DNA from: Streptomyces albus subsp. albus
Lineage (GTDB): Bacteria; Actinomycetota; Actinomycetes; Streptomycetales; Streptomycetaceae
Assembly (NCBI RefSeq): GCF_000719865.1
Contig: NZ_JOID01000038.1
Coordinates: 1 to 46,348 of the forward strand
DNA: 46,348 nt
Direction: 5' to 3'
Shown here: one piece after another, positions 1 through 8,339 of the stretch
How positions within the stretch are numbered: the stretch's first letter is position 1
How the letters are laid out: every line of letters begins with the position of its first letter
Program-made: the position numbers and the translations under genes
The notes under the pieces: generated by a model
Told to the model about the DNA's origin: nothing
The model's database searches: none
Seen by the model: the letters and a program-made list of their open reading frames with translations, nothing else

Positions 1-226
1 CGGCGCAGCACGCTGCGCTCTCCTCCTCCGCCTTGCGATCGCACGCACCAGACGCCGCGGAGCCCGCCCTTTGGGCGGACAGCGCTATGTGCCAGACAGA
101 ACCTGGGACACGGCGGCGGCACCGCCCCGGCGTGACCGCCGGGGCACCGGAACCGGCCCCTCGCCTCCCTCGCGCCTCCCGGAGGGGCCTTTCTCCAGCC
201 CGGTGCGTGTTGGCAGGATGCTCGGT

Positions 227-757
227 ATGACGACCTTCGACCGTCCCATACCGCCGCTGACCGCCGACGAACGCACCGGGCTGGAGGTCTGGCTGGACTT
301 CCAGCGCGAAACGCTCGCCGGCAAGTGCCGTGATCTGACGGACGAGCAGTTGCGCGAGGCGGCCGTGCCTCCGTCGGGGTTGACGCTGCTCGGCCTGGTG
401 CGGCACATAACGGAGGTGGAACGCAACTGGTCCCGGCGCGTCCTCCTCGGCGAGAACGCCCCGCCCGTGTTCGGCGGCGCCGTCGAGCCCGGCCGGATGG
501 ACGGCGGCTTCGACCTGAGCGACGGGCTCGGCCGGGACGAGGTCTTCGCCCGCTGGCGCGCCGAGATCGACAGCAGCCGGAAGATCTTCGCGGCTCACGG
601 CCTGGACGACACCGGCTTCCTGCCGCCCAACCCGGGCCCCGTGGAGGGCCCGGTCAACCTGCGCTGGATCCACATCCACCTGATCGGGGAGTACGCCCGC
701 CACAACGGCCACGCCGACCTGATCCGCGAACGCATCGACGGCGTCACGGGGGTCTGA
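227..757 (+). CDS. DinB / DUF664 family protein
   Basis: A 176-residue cytosolic protein of the DinB-like four-helix superfamily (DUF664 type), which in actinobacteria includes mycothiol-dependent transferases. The sequence shows the usual metal-site layout: one His in helix 2 (H60 in LVRHITEVE) and a C-terminal pair (H159 and H162 in EYARHNGHADL). The length is normal for the family. I start at the ATG at 227, which has an AGG about 9 bases upstream; an in-frame ATG at 218 is the alternative. It stands alone, followed by about 300 bases with no gene. The substrate cannot be told from the sequence; a detoxification or thiol-transfer role is family-based inference. Confidence 0.85.
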   Translation: MTTFDRPIPPLTADERTGLEVWLDFQRETLAGKCRDLTDEQLREAAVPPSGLTLLGLVRHITEVERNWSRRVLLGENAPPVFGGAVEPGRMDGGFDLSDGLGRDEVFARWRAEIDSSRKIFAAHGLDDTGFLPPNPGPVEGPVNLRWIHIHLIGEYARHNGHADLIRERIDGVTGV

Positions 758-1056
758 CCCGCCGCCACGCCCCGGCGGAGGGCCGCCGGAGGCCGGCGGT
801 GCCGGAGGCCGGACCGAGGCCCCGGCACGGCTCCGCGCGCCGGACGTGGGACAGCGGTGCCGCCCGGGAGCCGGGCGGCGGACGCGGACGCGGACGGGAG
901 GACGCGGACCACGACGCGGGTCGGAGGACGCGGACCGGTGCCCCCGTCGCCCCGCGAGTGGCCCGGGCCACCGGGCCGCTCTGTCCGCGCGATCGCTCCG
1001 GCACCCGGCCGCTCCCCCGGCTCCACCGGTTTCCCCGGCCGTGGTTCGATGCTGCG
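758..1056. other. intergenic stretch with GACGCG hexamer repeats
   Basis: About 300 bases with no convincing gene. Positions 880-940 are built from loosely repeated GGACGC hexamers. The strand-specific promoter for the acetyltransferase starting at 1057 should lie here, but I cannot point to clear -35/-10 boxes. Confidence 0.4.
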
Positions 1057-1683
1057 ATGAGCCCCGACCACCGCTCGGCGCCCGGCGGGACCCCGCTCCC
1101 CCGTATCCGTCCGCGGGCCGACGCCGACCTCGGCCCGTGCGCCCGGCTTCTCGCCGACGTGCACGCGGGTGACGGCTATCCGGTCAACTGGCCGGATGAA
1201 CCGGCCCGCTGGCTGACACCGCCCGCGCTGCTCACGGCCTGGGTGGCGGAGCTGGACGGGCGCGTCGCCGGACACGCCGTCCTCTCCCGCAGCGGGACGG
1301 ACGACGCGGCACCGGCGGTGTGGAGCGCTCGGGCTGGACGGGAGATCTCGGCGACGGCAGTCGTCAACCGCCTCTTCGTCGCCCCGGCGGCACGCGGCCG
1401 CGGAGTGGGCGCGCTGCTGCTCGGCCGGGCGGTGGAGGAGGCCCGTGCGCGCGGGTTGCACCCCGTCCTCGACGTGCTGGCCTCCGACACCGGGGCCGTG
1501 GCCCTGTACGAGCGGCTGGGGTGGCGGTTCCTGGCCGCCGTCCGGCAGCGGTGGTCCCCGGACGGCACGGTCACCGTGCGCTGCTACGCGGCCCCTCCGC
1601 CCGGCGCCCCCACCGGGTCCGCGGCTCAGCGCCCCGGTGACCCGCACGAAGGGAACAGCCGAAACCCTCGCCGCATGCCGTGA
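1057..1683 (+). CDS. GNAT family N-acetyltransferase
   Basis: A 208-residue acetyl-CoA dependent N-acetyltransferase. Motif A, the pyrophosphate-binding loop, is visible as RGRGVG at residues 113-118, after the beta-strand VNRLFVAP. Motif B is ALYERLGWRF (149-158), the usual C-terminal GNAT signature. The ATG at 1057 is chosen because family similarity begins right after it (PRIRPRADADLGPCARLL), while the upstream reading frame is low-complexity Arg/Gly. The last 30 residues form a Pro/Arg-rich tail outside the fold. It is a single gene facing the arsR gene convergently. The acceptor substrate is unknown. Confidence 0.88.
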   Translation: MSPDHRSAPGGTPLPRIRPRADADLGPCARLLADVHAGDGYPVNWPDEPARWLTPPALLTAWVAELDGRVAGHAVLSRSGTDDAAPAVWSARAGREISATAVVNRLFVAPAARGRGVGALLLGRAVEEARARGLHPVLDVLASDTGAVALYERLGWRFLAAVRQRWSPDGTVTVRCYAAPPPGAPTGSAAQRPGDPHEGNSRNPRRMP

Positions 1684-1927
1684 GGCGTCCCGCCGGGGGC
1701 GCGTGCGCGGCAGGACCTCCGGCCGCCCGGTCCGGGCGGGCCACAGGGTCCCTTGTGGTCGTCGTACACCTTGACGGTGGCTCGAACACCGTGGCGTGAC
1801 GTCCCCGCAGACCCTCCGGCCGTCACTCCCGGGGCACCCGTGTCCTCGCGAAGCGGCGGACGAGCCGGGACGCGACCGCCGGGCCCCGGCGGGGCACCCC
1901 TCCGAGGCCCGGCGCCGGACGCGGCCG

Positions 1928-2296
1928 TCAGGGGGTGCGCGGGGCGAGCATGGCGGCCATCGCGGCGACCACCGCCGGGGCCACCCGGTAGTACACCCAC
2001 GTTCCGCGCCGCTCGGACGTGAGCAGACCGGCTTCGCGCAGCTTCCTCAGATGGTGGGAGACGGTCGGCTGGGAGACGCCGACGTCGGAGATGTCGCAGA
2101 CGCACGCCTCGCCGCCCGGATGTGAGGCGATCCTGGAGAAGAGCCGCAGCCGCACCGGGTCGGACAGCGCCTTGAACATCGCGGCCGTCCTCTCCGCGTC
2201 CTCCTGCGACAGCTCCCCGGCGGTGATCGGCGGGCAGCACGGCACCGCGTCCCCCGCGTCGAGGACGGGCAGCTCGACTCTCTCAGGATTCGACAT
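1928..2296 (-). CDS. arsR: ArsR/SmtB family metalloregulator (arsenic type)
   Basis: A 122-residue winged-helix repressor. The recognition region reads DISDVGVSQPTVSHHLRKLR (residues 68-87). Just before it is CVCD (C65, C67), the classic ArsR As(III)/Sb(III)-binding motif at the start of the DNA-binding helix. An N-terminal CC pair (C20, C21 in VPCCPP) could add thiol ligands, as in several actinobacterial ArsRs. The start is the ATG at 2296, where family similarity begins; the longer frame runs into the operator region. It is transcribed divergently from the flavoprotein at 2502, so one operator region probably controls both. Arsenite-type inducer specificity is inferred from the Cys motif. 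Confidence 0.9.
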   Translation of the reverse strand: MSNPERVELPVLDAGDAVPCCPPITAGELSQEDAERTAAMFKALSDPVRLRLFSRIASHPGGEACVCDISDVGVSQPTVSHHLRKLREAGLLTSERRGTWVYYRVAPAVVAAMAAMLAPRTP

Positions 2297-2501
2297 TCGT
2301 CTATGTTGACATCCATCGATGCACCATGGCAAGCTCCGGAACCAAGACATCGACAAACGTCGAATCAGAGATTCGTGGCGACCCGGCTTGTCCGCACCAC
2401 TGTTCCCTCACCACCCCGGACCGGCCCGTCGAACGGCACGCAGTCCGTCCCGGGCGCGGGGCGCACGAGCCATCCCCATCCACCCAAGGAGCCCCATCAC
2501 C
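2297..2501. promoter_or_regulatory. arsR-flavoprotein divergent promoter region with short palindromes
   Basis: 205-bp divergent intergenic region, less GC-rich than its neighbours. It carries the 8-bp palindrome CATCGATG at 2314-2321 and an inverted repeat TCGA-n6-TCGA at 2350-2363, both plausible ArsR half-sites. AAGGAG at 2486-2491 is a good ribosome binding site for the ATG at 2502. Operator function is inferred. Confidence 0.5.
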
Positions 2502-3935
2502 ATGAACGAGCAGCAGCCCCCTGTCGTCGTCATCGGAGCCGGCCCCGTGGGCCTGGCCGCGGCGGCCCACCTCGTCGGGCGCGGCATCGAACCCCTGGTC
2601 CTGGAGGCCGGGCCGGCCGCCGCCTCCGCCGTGCGGGAGTGGAGCCACGTACGTCTGTTCTCCCGCTGGGGCGAGGTCATCGACGCGGCCGCGGAGAAGC
2701 TGCTCGCCCCCACCGGCTGGACCCGGCCGGACGCCGCGGCGTATCCCACCGGCGGCGACTGGGCCGAGCACTACCTCCAGCCGCTGGCCGACGCCCTGGG
2801 CGAGCGCGTCCGCTACGGGGTGCGCGTCACCGGCGTCTCCCGCGCCGGCCGCGACCGCGTCGTCGACGCCGACCGCGCGTCCCAGCCCTTCGTCCTGCAC
2901 CTCGCCGGCGACGGCGGCCGCGAGGAGCGCGTTCTCGCCCGCGCGGTCGTCGACGCCTCCGGCACCTGGACGGCGCCCGGCCCGGCCGGGGCCGGCGGCC
3001 TGCCCGCACTCGGCGAGAAGGCCGCCGCCGACCGCGTGACGTACCGCGTACCCGACCTCAGGGACCCGTCCGCACGGGCCAGATACGCCGGCAAGCGCAC
3101 CGCCGTCATCGGCTCCGGTGCCTCCGCCTTCACCGCGCTCGCCGCCCTCGCCGAGGTCGCCCGGGACGAGCCGGGCACGCACGCGGTGTGGGTCCTGCGG
3201 CGCGGCATCAGCGGTTCCACGTTCGGCGGCGGCGAGGCCGACGAACTTCCCGCCCGCGGCGCCCTGGGCCTCGCGGCCAAGGCCGCCGTCGACGACGGTC
3301 ACGCCGACGCCGTCACCGGTTTCCGCACCGAGGCCGTCGAACGGGACGGCGACGGACGGCTGGTGCTCGTCGGCGAGGACGGCCGGCGCCTGGACCCGGT
3401 GGACGAGGTCATCGTCCTGACCGGCTTCCGCCCCGACCTCTCCTTCCTGTCCGAGATCCGCCTCGGCCTGGACGAACGCCTCCAGGCTCCTGTCGCCCTC
3501 GCCCCGCTGATCGACCCCAACCAGCACTCCTGCGGCACCGTCTACCCGCACGGCCACCGCGAGCTGTCCCACCCCGAGCAGGGCGTCTACCTCGTCGGCA
3601 TGAAGTCCTACGGCCGCGCCCCCACCTTCCTGGCGATGACCGGCTACGAGCAGGTCCGCTCCGTCACCGCCGCGATCGCGGGCGACCTGGAGTCCGCCGA
3701 CCGGGTCGAACTGACGCTCCCCGAGACGGGGGTGTGCGGAGGCGCCGGCCTCTTCGACGACCCGGCCGCCGGCCAGGCCGAGGGCGGCGGCTGCTGCGCC
3801 CCGGCGCCCGCCGCGCCACCGGCCGGCGCGGACACCGGCTCCCCTGCCCCGGTTGCGCCCCCTGCCCCGGCCCCGGCTGCGGCTGCGGCCACCGCCACGG
3901 CTGACGCCGTCTCACCGTCCGGCGGCTGCTGCTGA
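2502..3935 (+). CDS. FAD/NAD(P)-dependent flavoprotein, ArsO-like, with Cys-rich tail
   Basis: A 477-residue two-dinucleotide-binding flavoprotein. The N-terminal FAD-binding Rossmann loop is GAGPVG (residues 12-17). A second loop GSGASA near residues 203-208 should bind NAD(P)H. This layout fits the flavin monooxygenase-like proteins named ArsO in streptomycete arsenic clusters. The start is set by AAGGAG ten bases upstream of the ATG at 2502. The last 65 residues are unusual: after a VCGG motif (about 410), an Ala/Pro linker is flanked by two Cys pairs, GGGCC near 430 and a terminal GGCC. Divergent from arsR, so probably induced by the same metalloid. The reaction is unproven; the tail suggests metalloid or thiol binding. 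Confidence 0.82.
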   Translation: MNEQQPPVVVIGAGPVGLAAAAHLVGRGIEPLVLEAGPAAASAVREWSHVRLFSRWGEVIDAAAEKLLAPTGWTRPDAAAYPTGGDWAEHYLQPLADALGERVRYGVRVTGVSRAGRDRVVDADRASQPFVLHLAGDGGREERVLARAVVDASGTWTAPGPAGAGGLPALGEKAAADRVTYRVPDLRDPSARARYAGKRTAVIGSGASAFTALAALAEVARDEPGTHAVWVLRRGISGSTFGGGEADELPARGALGLAAKAAVDDGHADAVTGFRTEAVERDGDGRLVLVGEDGRRLDPVDEVIVLTGFRPDLSFLSEIRLGLDERLQAPVALAPLIDPNQHSCGTVYPHGHRELSHPEQGVYLVGMKSYGRAPTFLAMTGYEQVRSVTAAIAGDLESADRVELTLPETGVCGGAGLFDDPAAGQAEGGGCCAPAPAAPPAGADTGSPAPVAPPAPAPAAAAATATADAVSPSGGCC

Positions 3936-3962
3936 CCGCAGCTGACGGACTGCAGGCCGACG

Positions 3963-3997
3963 AGGCCGCGACCGGCACGGGGGACCGGTCGCGGCCT
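3963..3997. terminator. stem-loop terminator after flavoprotein gene
   Basis: Perfect 13-bp stem, 3963-3975 pairing with 3985-3997 (AGGCCGCGACCGG and its complement), with a 9-base loop, 27 bases after the stop codon. Confidence 0.85.
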
Positions 3998-4166
3998 TGC
4001 GCCGCCCCGCCCCGCCCCGCTCCCCTCACCCTCGCCGGAGGTCATCGCTCCCGCGAGCGGACGGCACCCGCGAAGCCACCCCGAACCGGCACGGCACCCG
4101 AACTCCACAGCGCGGCAGACCGTCCGCCCAGCGGGCTCTTGGAAACGCGTCCGGAATCCCCGCGCG

Positions 4167-4388
4167 TCAGCGGGCATTGCGCGGATGCCTGCGCGCCGCC
4201 CGCTCATTGCCGCGCCGGTAGTTACCCGTCCAGCGGGCCATCACCAACTGCGGATCCCCATGGGCGACTTCCCGTACGAACTGTGCCCCCCGGCTCCCGC
4301 GCAGCACCGTCACCACGCGGCCGTGGTGCAGGATCACCACGGAGCCGTCGCCCCGCTCCTCGTACGCGAATCCGTGCGCTGCCGCCAT
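4167..4388 (-). CDS. small conserved Streptomyces protein, function unknown
   Basis: 73 residues, beginning MAAAHGFAYEERGDGSV. I recognise it as a short protein widespread in Streptomyces: an antiparallel-strand-like start followed by a basic C-terminus (WTGNYRRGNERAARRHPR). No signal peptide, membrane segment or catalytic motif is visible. The ATG at 4388 is preceded by a purine-rich GAGGGGGG; the longer upstream reading frame has no family-like sequence. It is transcribed away from the esterase gene at 5024, and the 635-bp gap between them holds the CebR-type palindrome. The role is unknown; a nucleic-acid-binding function would fit the basic tail but is a guess. Confidence 0.7.
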   Translation of the reverse strand: MAAAHGFAYEERGDGSVVILHHGRVVTVLRGSRGAQFVREVAHGDPQLVMARWTGNYRRGNERAARRHPRNAR

Positions 4389-4720
4389 CCGGCCCCCCTC
4401 TTCGACATGAAGGACCAGACTGCCGACCGGCCGGTCTCCGCGCGAGCCGTTTTCCGGGGTGCCCGGGTTACGGCCACACGCCGGCATGGCTCGACACGTG
4501 GCATGCCCGGCGTCGGAACGCCACAACAGCCACCAGCACCCGTGACTGCGGCTGCACCGCTGAGGGGTCTCGGCGCCGTACTCCTCCACCAGCTCCACCG
4601 GGCTGCGCTCACAGCTCTTGCCTCCAACGACGAAAACTCAGCCGCCGCTGGCACGCTTCCGGAAGAAGCCGAGCACCGCCTTCCGGCCGTATTGCCGCGC
4701 CGCTGGGCCCGCCCGTACAT
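4389..4720. other. upstream half of the esterase intergenic region, no gene seen
   Basis: I see no credible gene here. Reading frames that cross it have poor codon bias. It forms the upstream part of the divergent gap between the small protein and the secreted esterase. Confidence 0.45.
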
Positions 4721-4734
4721 TGGGAGCGCTCCCA
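4721..4734. promoter_or_regulatory. CebR-type operator (perfect 14-bp palindrome)
   Basis: TGGGAGCGCTCCCA is a perfect palindrome identical to the binding site known for CebR, the LacI-family cellobiose/cellotriose-sensing repressor of streptomycete cellulolytic genes. It lies 289 bp before the start of the CE3-type esterase gene at 5024, in a stretch with no other gene. Control of the esterase by cello-oligosaccharides is therefore likely. The promoter boxes themselves are not clear. Confidence 0.85.
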
Positions 4735-5023
4735 CACCTCTCCACCCCCGCGTTGCCCGGCGTCACCGTCCGAGCCGCTCCACGCCGCCCCACCGGCATC
4801 CCGCGCACGGTCCTCCGTTTCCGTGCACACGGACCTGCCCGGCGCGGCGGTTCGCACCTCTCGGCCGGCCGGATCCCGCCCGGCGCGTGAGGGCGCACGG
4901 CACCTTCGGCACCGTCCACACCCGCCCGGCGCCTTCCGCCGGCAACCCCGGCGGCGGAGGTCACGTCGTCAACTGCACACCCTCCGCAGCGCCCTGAGGA
5001 CCCGCAGGAAAGGACCACCCCCC

Positions 5024-5842
5024 ATGTCCAGAACCCGGCACCTCCTCTCCGGCCTGGTCGCCCTCGCCGCGTTACTCCTCGGCATGGCCTCCGCCGCCGG
5101 CACCGCCCACGCCGACTCGGACGCCGCCCCGGTGCGCGTCATGCCGCTCGGCGACTCGATCACCGATGGCTTCAACGTGCCCGGCGGGTACCGCATCGAC
5201 CTCTGGCAGAAGCTCGTCGCGGGCGGCCACGAGATCGACTTCGTCGGCTCCCAGGTCAACGGCCCCGGCAACCTCGGCGACCGGGACCACGAGGGTCACT
5301 CCGGCTGGACCATCGCCCAGATCGACAGCAACATCACCAACTGGCTGAGGACCTACACCCCGGACACGATCCTGCTGCACATCGGCACCAACGACATGTA
5401 CGGCGACCCGGGCAGCGCGTCCGCGCGGCTGGCCGCGCTGATCGACCGCATCACCGCCCAGGCCCCGGACACGCATCTCTTCGTGTCGACCATCGTGCCG
5501 CTGTCCTGGCGCGACCAGACCGTGCGGACGTTCAACGCGGCCATCCCGGGCATCGTGCAGAGCAGGGCCGACGCCGGCAAGCGCGTGCACCTGGTCGAGA
5601 TGTACAGCAAGCTGACGACGGCTGACTTGGCCGATGGCGTGCACCCCAACGCCACGGGCTACAGCAAGATGGCCACCGTCTGGTACGAGGCCCTCCTGTC
5701 CGTCCCGGACAGCATCGGCGCCGGCGACGGCACACCGGCCCCGGCGGACCGGCCTGCGAAGGCGTGCGCCACGGCCTCCGAGTCTCCGGCCGACCACAGC
5801 GAGTCGGATGCCCGGAGTCAGATGAGCTGCGCGGCCCGCTGA
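5024..5842 (+). CDS. secreted SGNH-hydrolase, CE3-like acetyl(xylan) esterase
   Basis: 272 residues with a Sec signal peptide (MSRTRH, a hydrophobic stretch, cleavage probably after AGTAHA near residue 30). The SGNH blocks are clear: GDSITDG with nucleophile S45, GTND with N123, and DGVHPN with D204 and H207. The start VMPLGDSITDG plus GGYR and the DHEGHSGWTI segment match the carbohydrate esterase family 3 (XynB-like) subgroup, which deacetylates xylan-type polysaccharides outside the cell. The start is fixed by GGAAAGGA about 10 bases upstream. The C-terminal 40 residues are a disordered Ser/Ala tail with no binding domain. A CebR box upstream supports a plant-biomass role. It overlaps the convergent DUF6507 gene by 25 bp. 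Confidence 0.88.
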   Translation: MSRTRHLLSGLVALAALLLGMASAAGTAHADSDAAPVRVMPLGDSITDGFNVPGGYRIDLWQKLVAGGHEIDFVGSQVNGPGNLGDRDHEGHSGWTIAQIDSNITNWLRTYTPDTILLHIGTNDMYGDPGSASARLAALIDRITAQAPDTHLFVSTIVPLSWRDQTVRTFNAAIPGIVQSRADAGKRVHLVEMYSKLTTADLADGVHPNATGYSKMATVWYEALLSVPDSIGAGDGTPAPADRPAKACATASESPADHSESDARSQMSCAAR

Positions 5843-6288
5843 TCCCGACCGCCCTCGCGGGGTGCCGGGCGCGGACCCTTGCCGTCCCGCCCGGCGGCGC
5901 CGCCCCGTCCTCCGGGGGCGCCCTGGCCCGGGAGGTCGACCACCGGGGCCCGGGCGGCGGCCCGTTGCAGCTCGGCGGCCATGCCGAGGTCTCCGCCGAC
6001 GTAGGCCGCGGTGGCCTCACGCGCCCCGTTCACCGACTTCACCGCCCGTGCCCCGATGAACGCCGCGTCCCCCGCGGTGCCTTCCACGAACTGGGCCAGG
6101 GCGAGCGCGATCGCACCGGTGGGCGGCCCTTCACCGCAGTAGGCGCCGCTGATGGTGCCCGCCGAGGCCGCCGCGTTCTCCACCGCCTTGCCGCAGGCGG
6201 TGAGGTCCTCCTCTACCCCTTCGATCGCGGTCTCCACGAGCGCGGTCACCGAGCTCACTCCGGACGGAGTGATGTCCCACCCGGGCAT
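5818..6288 (-). CDS. DUF6507 family protein (small, WXG100-like helical)
   Basis: 156 residues beginning MPGWDITPSGV, the hallmark start of the actinobacterial DUF6507 family. Helices fill residues 1-115 (VSSVTALVETAIEGVEEDL and the following segments), followed by a Gly/Pro/Arg-rich disordered tail. The fold and length resemble WXG100/ESX-secreted proteins, but no export role has been shown to my knowledge. The ATG at 6288 has GGGGGA 5-10 bases upstream; a TTG at 6300 would add four residues. The 3' end overlaps the convergent esterase gene by 25 bp. No partner gene is adjacent. Confidence 0.75.
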   Translation of the reverse strand: MPGWDITPSGVSSVTALVETAIEGVEEDLTACGKAVENAAASAGTISGAYCGEGPPTGAIALALAQFVEGTAGDAAFIGARAVKSVNGAREATAAYVGGDLGMAAELQRAAARAPVVDLPGQGAPGGRGGAAGRDGKGPRPAPREGGRDQRAAQLI

Positions 6289-6691
6289 GCCGTCCCCCAA
6301 CTACCCCGTCGAACTGTCCTGTTCAGCACACGAGTACGCATCAGCCGGGCACACACAGTAGTGAACGGCTTGCCAGATACGGGGAGTTGGCGCGCGTGGT
6401 GGAGAGAGCGGCCGGAAATCGCCGCCCGGCGGACGCCGGCTCACCCTCAGGGGGACGACGCACGCCGTGCGGCGCCGGCGTCCGTACGCGGCATCGGTGC
6501 CCGTGCGCGTCGTCGCACGGACCTCCGCCGACCGGGCGGCCCTCTGCCCACCGCGCGCCGGGCCCCCGCCGAGGCCCTCCGGGCGGTGTGCGCCCGGGCC
6601 CCGTCGGCGGGGCGGTGGGGTGTCCGTCCTGGAATCATGAAGCCCGTAGCGCGGGACGCGCGTGCGTGCGAGTGAGCAGTGAGGAGCCAGT
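6289..6691. other. divergent intergenic region without a recognisable gene
   Basis: 403 bases between the divergently transcribed DUF6507 and methyltransferase genes. Positions 6300-6420 are less GC-rich and should carry both promoters, but no clear box pair was found. Reading frames that cross it are Arg/Pro-rich and lack family features. Confidence 0.4.
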
Positions 6692-7300
6692 GTGGACGCC
6701 GAGGCGTGGGACGAGCGGTATCGCGGCAAGGAGCTGGTGTGGTCGGCCGGGCCCAACCGGTTCGTCGCGGAGGAGCTGGCGGATCTGCCGCCGGGGCGGG
6801 CGGTGGACCTGGCCGCCGGCGAGGGGCGGAACGCCGTCTGGCTGGCGGAGCAGGGCTGGGACGTGGACGCCGTGGACTTCTCCGCAGTCGCCCTGGAAAA
6901 GGCCGAGCAGATGGCCAGGGAGCGCGGTGTGACGATCCGCACCGTGAGCGCCGACGTGACGGAGGCCGGGAGTGTGCTCGCCCAGGCCCCCCTCTTCGAC
7001 CTGGCGCTGATCGTCTATCTGCATCTGCCCTGGCCGCGGATGGAGGAGGCCCTCCGGCTGGCCGCCACCTCCGTGCGGCCCGGCGGGACCCTGCTGCTCG
7101 TCGGCCACCACGCCGACAACATCAGCCGGGGGCACGGTGGCCCGCAGGACCCGGACGTGCTCTACACCGCCGAACAGGTGGCCGAGGCGTGGCGGCCGTC
7201 CGCGCGGATCGTCAAGGCGGAGGCCGTGGACCGGCCGGTGGAGACGGACGAGGGACCGCGCACCGCCATCGACGCGCTGGTGCGAGCGGAACGGATCTGA
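6692..7300 (+). CDS. class I SAM-dependent methyltransferase
   Basis: A 202-residue cytosolic methyltransferase. Motif I, which binds S-adenosylmethionine, is VDLAAGEGRNAVWLA (38-52). The acidic residue at the end of strand 2 is in DAVDFSAVAL, and a motif IV-like LFDLALIVYLHLP follows at about residues 104-116. The overall pattern, WDERY at the start and GEGRNAVWLA, resembles tellurite-resistance (TehB-like) and thiopurine-type methyltransferases. The GTG at 6692 is preceded by GAGGAG (6681-6686). It faces the TerC-family gene convergently. The pairing with TerC, also historically linked to tellurium resistance, is suggestive but the substrate is unknown. Confidence 0.85.
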   Translation: MDAEAWDERYRGKELVWSAGPNRFVAEELADLPPGRAVDLAAGEGRNAVWLAEQGWDVDAVDFSAVALEKAEQMARERGVTIRTVSADVTEAGSVLAQAPLFDLALIVYLHLPWPRMEEALRLAATSVRPGGTLLLVGHHADNISRGHGGPQDPDVLYTAEQVAEAWRPSARIVKAEAVDRPVETDEGPRTAIDALVRAERI

Positions 7301-7312
7301 CGGCGGACGGGG

Positions 7313-7331
7313 GGCCGATAGCCGGTCGGCC
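7313..7331. terminator. weak stem-loop between convergent methyltransferase and TerC genes
   Basis: GGCCGA at 7313-7318 can pair with TCGGCC at 7326-7331 around a 7-base loop, in the 37-bp gap between two convergent genes. The stem is short, so this is a weak call. Confidence 0.4.
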
Positions 7332-7337
7332 GGCCGG

Positions 7338-8339
7338 TCAGCTCTCGTGGGGACCGGCCGCCCGGCCCGTATCGCCGCCGGACGGCGCGCCCGTCTCGTC
7401 GTCCCCCGTCTCGCCCCGGGTCGCCGCCAGGGACCAGACGATCGAGACCGTGATGGTCAGCACGATGAAGCCGAGGGTGACCGGGATGGGCAGCTTGCCG
7501 ACCGGGGTCTCCGACAGGATGAGCTTGACCCCGGCGAAGGCGAGCAGCACGGCCAGCCCGTAGTGCAGATAGCGGAAGCGTCGCAGCAGTCCGGCGAGGA
7601 GGAAGTAGAGGCTGCGCAGACCGAGGATGGCGAAGGCGTTGGCGGTCCACACCAGGAAGGTGTTGGTGGTGATCGCGAGGATGGCGGCCACCGAGTCGAT
7701 GGCGAAGACCAGGTCGGTGGCCTCGATGGCGATGAGGGCGACGAACAGGAGTGTCGCGGTGCGGCGGCCGTTCAGGCGCACGACGAACCGGTCGCCGTGG
7801 AACGCGGGATCGGTCGGCACGATCCGCTGGACGAGACGCACGACGGGATTGCGGTCCGGGTGCACTTCCGTGTTGTGCGAGACGGCCATCTTGTAGCCGG
7901 TCCAGATGAGGAACGCGCCGAACACGTAGGCGGTCCAGAAGAAGACCTGCAGCAGTTCGGCGCCGACGAAGATGAACGCCAGACGGGCGCCGAGCGCGCC
8001 GATCACTCCCCAGAACAGGACCTTGTGCTGGTACTCCTCGGGGACCGCGAAGAACGAGAACACCAGCGCGAAGACGAAGATGTTGTCGACCGACAGGGCC
8101 TTCTCGATCAGATAGCCGGCGTAGTAGGTGGTGGCCGCCTCCCCGCCCTGCCAGGCCCACAGGATCAGGCCGAAGGCCAGGCCCGCGGCGATCCATCCGG
8201 CGCTCCAGAGGGAGGCCTCGCGGAAACCGATGACATGGCTGTCGCGGTGCGCGAGCAGATCGACGGCCAGCATCACCCCGATGGCGACGGTCAGCGCGGC
8301 CCACACCCACAGCGGGGCGGTGAAGGTCAGGTCGTTCAT
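7338..8339 (-). CDS. TerC family integral membrane protein
   Basis: 333 residues with about eight predicted membrane helices. The TerC signatures are present: an acidic residue pair in the repeated intramembrane motifs EKALSVDNIFVF (first half) and IEATDLVFAIDSVAAI (second half). In homologues these are linked to manganese or other metal export and, in some species, tellurite resistance. The last 30 residues form a hydrophilic Gly/Asp tail. The ATG at 8339 begins the family-conserved part (MNDLTFTAPLWVW); the frame upstream is charged low-complexity sequence. A GAGGAG-type site precedes it. Located at the plasma membrane. The transported ion is inferred from family knowledge. Confidence 0.9.
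   Translation of the reverse strand: MNDLTFTAPLWVWAALTVAIGVMLAVDLLAHRDSHVIGFREASLWSAGWIAAGLAFGLILWAWQGGEAATTYYAGYLIEKALSVDNIFVFALVFSFFAVPEEYQHKVLFWGVIGALGARLAFIFVGAELLQVFFWTAYVFGAFLIWTGYKMAVSHNTEVHPDRNPVVRLVQRIVPTDPAFHGDRFVVRLNGRRTATLLFVALIAIEATDLVFAIDSVAAILAITTNTFLVWTANAFAILGLRSLYFLLAGLLRRFRYLHYGLAVLLAFAGVKLILSETPVGKLPIPVTLGFIVLTITVSIVWSLAATRGETGDDETGAPSGGDTGRAAGPHES

Noticed and set aside
1..60. Possible minus-strand gene start at position 11 (GTG after GGAGGAGGAG)
   Set aside because: Only about 11 bases of any such gene lie inside the window, so it cannot be supported.
64..78. CCGCCC-TTT-GGGCGG hairpin as a terminator
   Set aside because: Loop of three and no gene end in view; could be chance in GC-rich DNA.
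595..1647. Long minus-strand open frame over the DinB-GNAT region
   Set aside because: Arg/Gly/Pro-rich shadow of two clear plus-strand genes; no family features.
1741..1758. CCACAGGG-TC-CCTTGTGG hairpin as terminator for the GNAT gene
   Set aside because: Two-base loop and a G-T pair make a stable hairpin unlikely; too weak to list as a feature.
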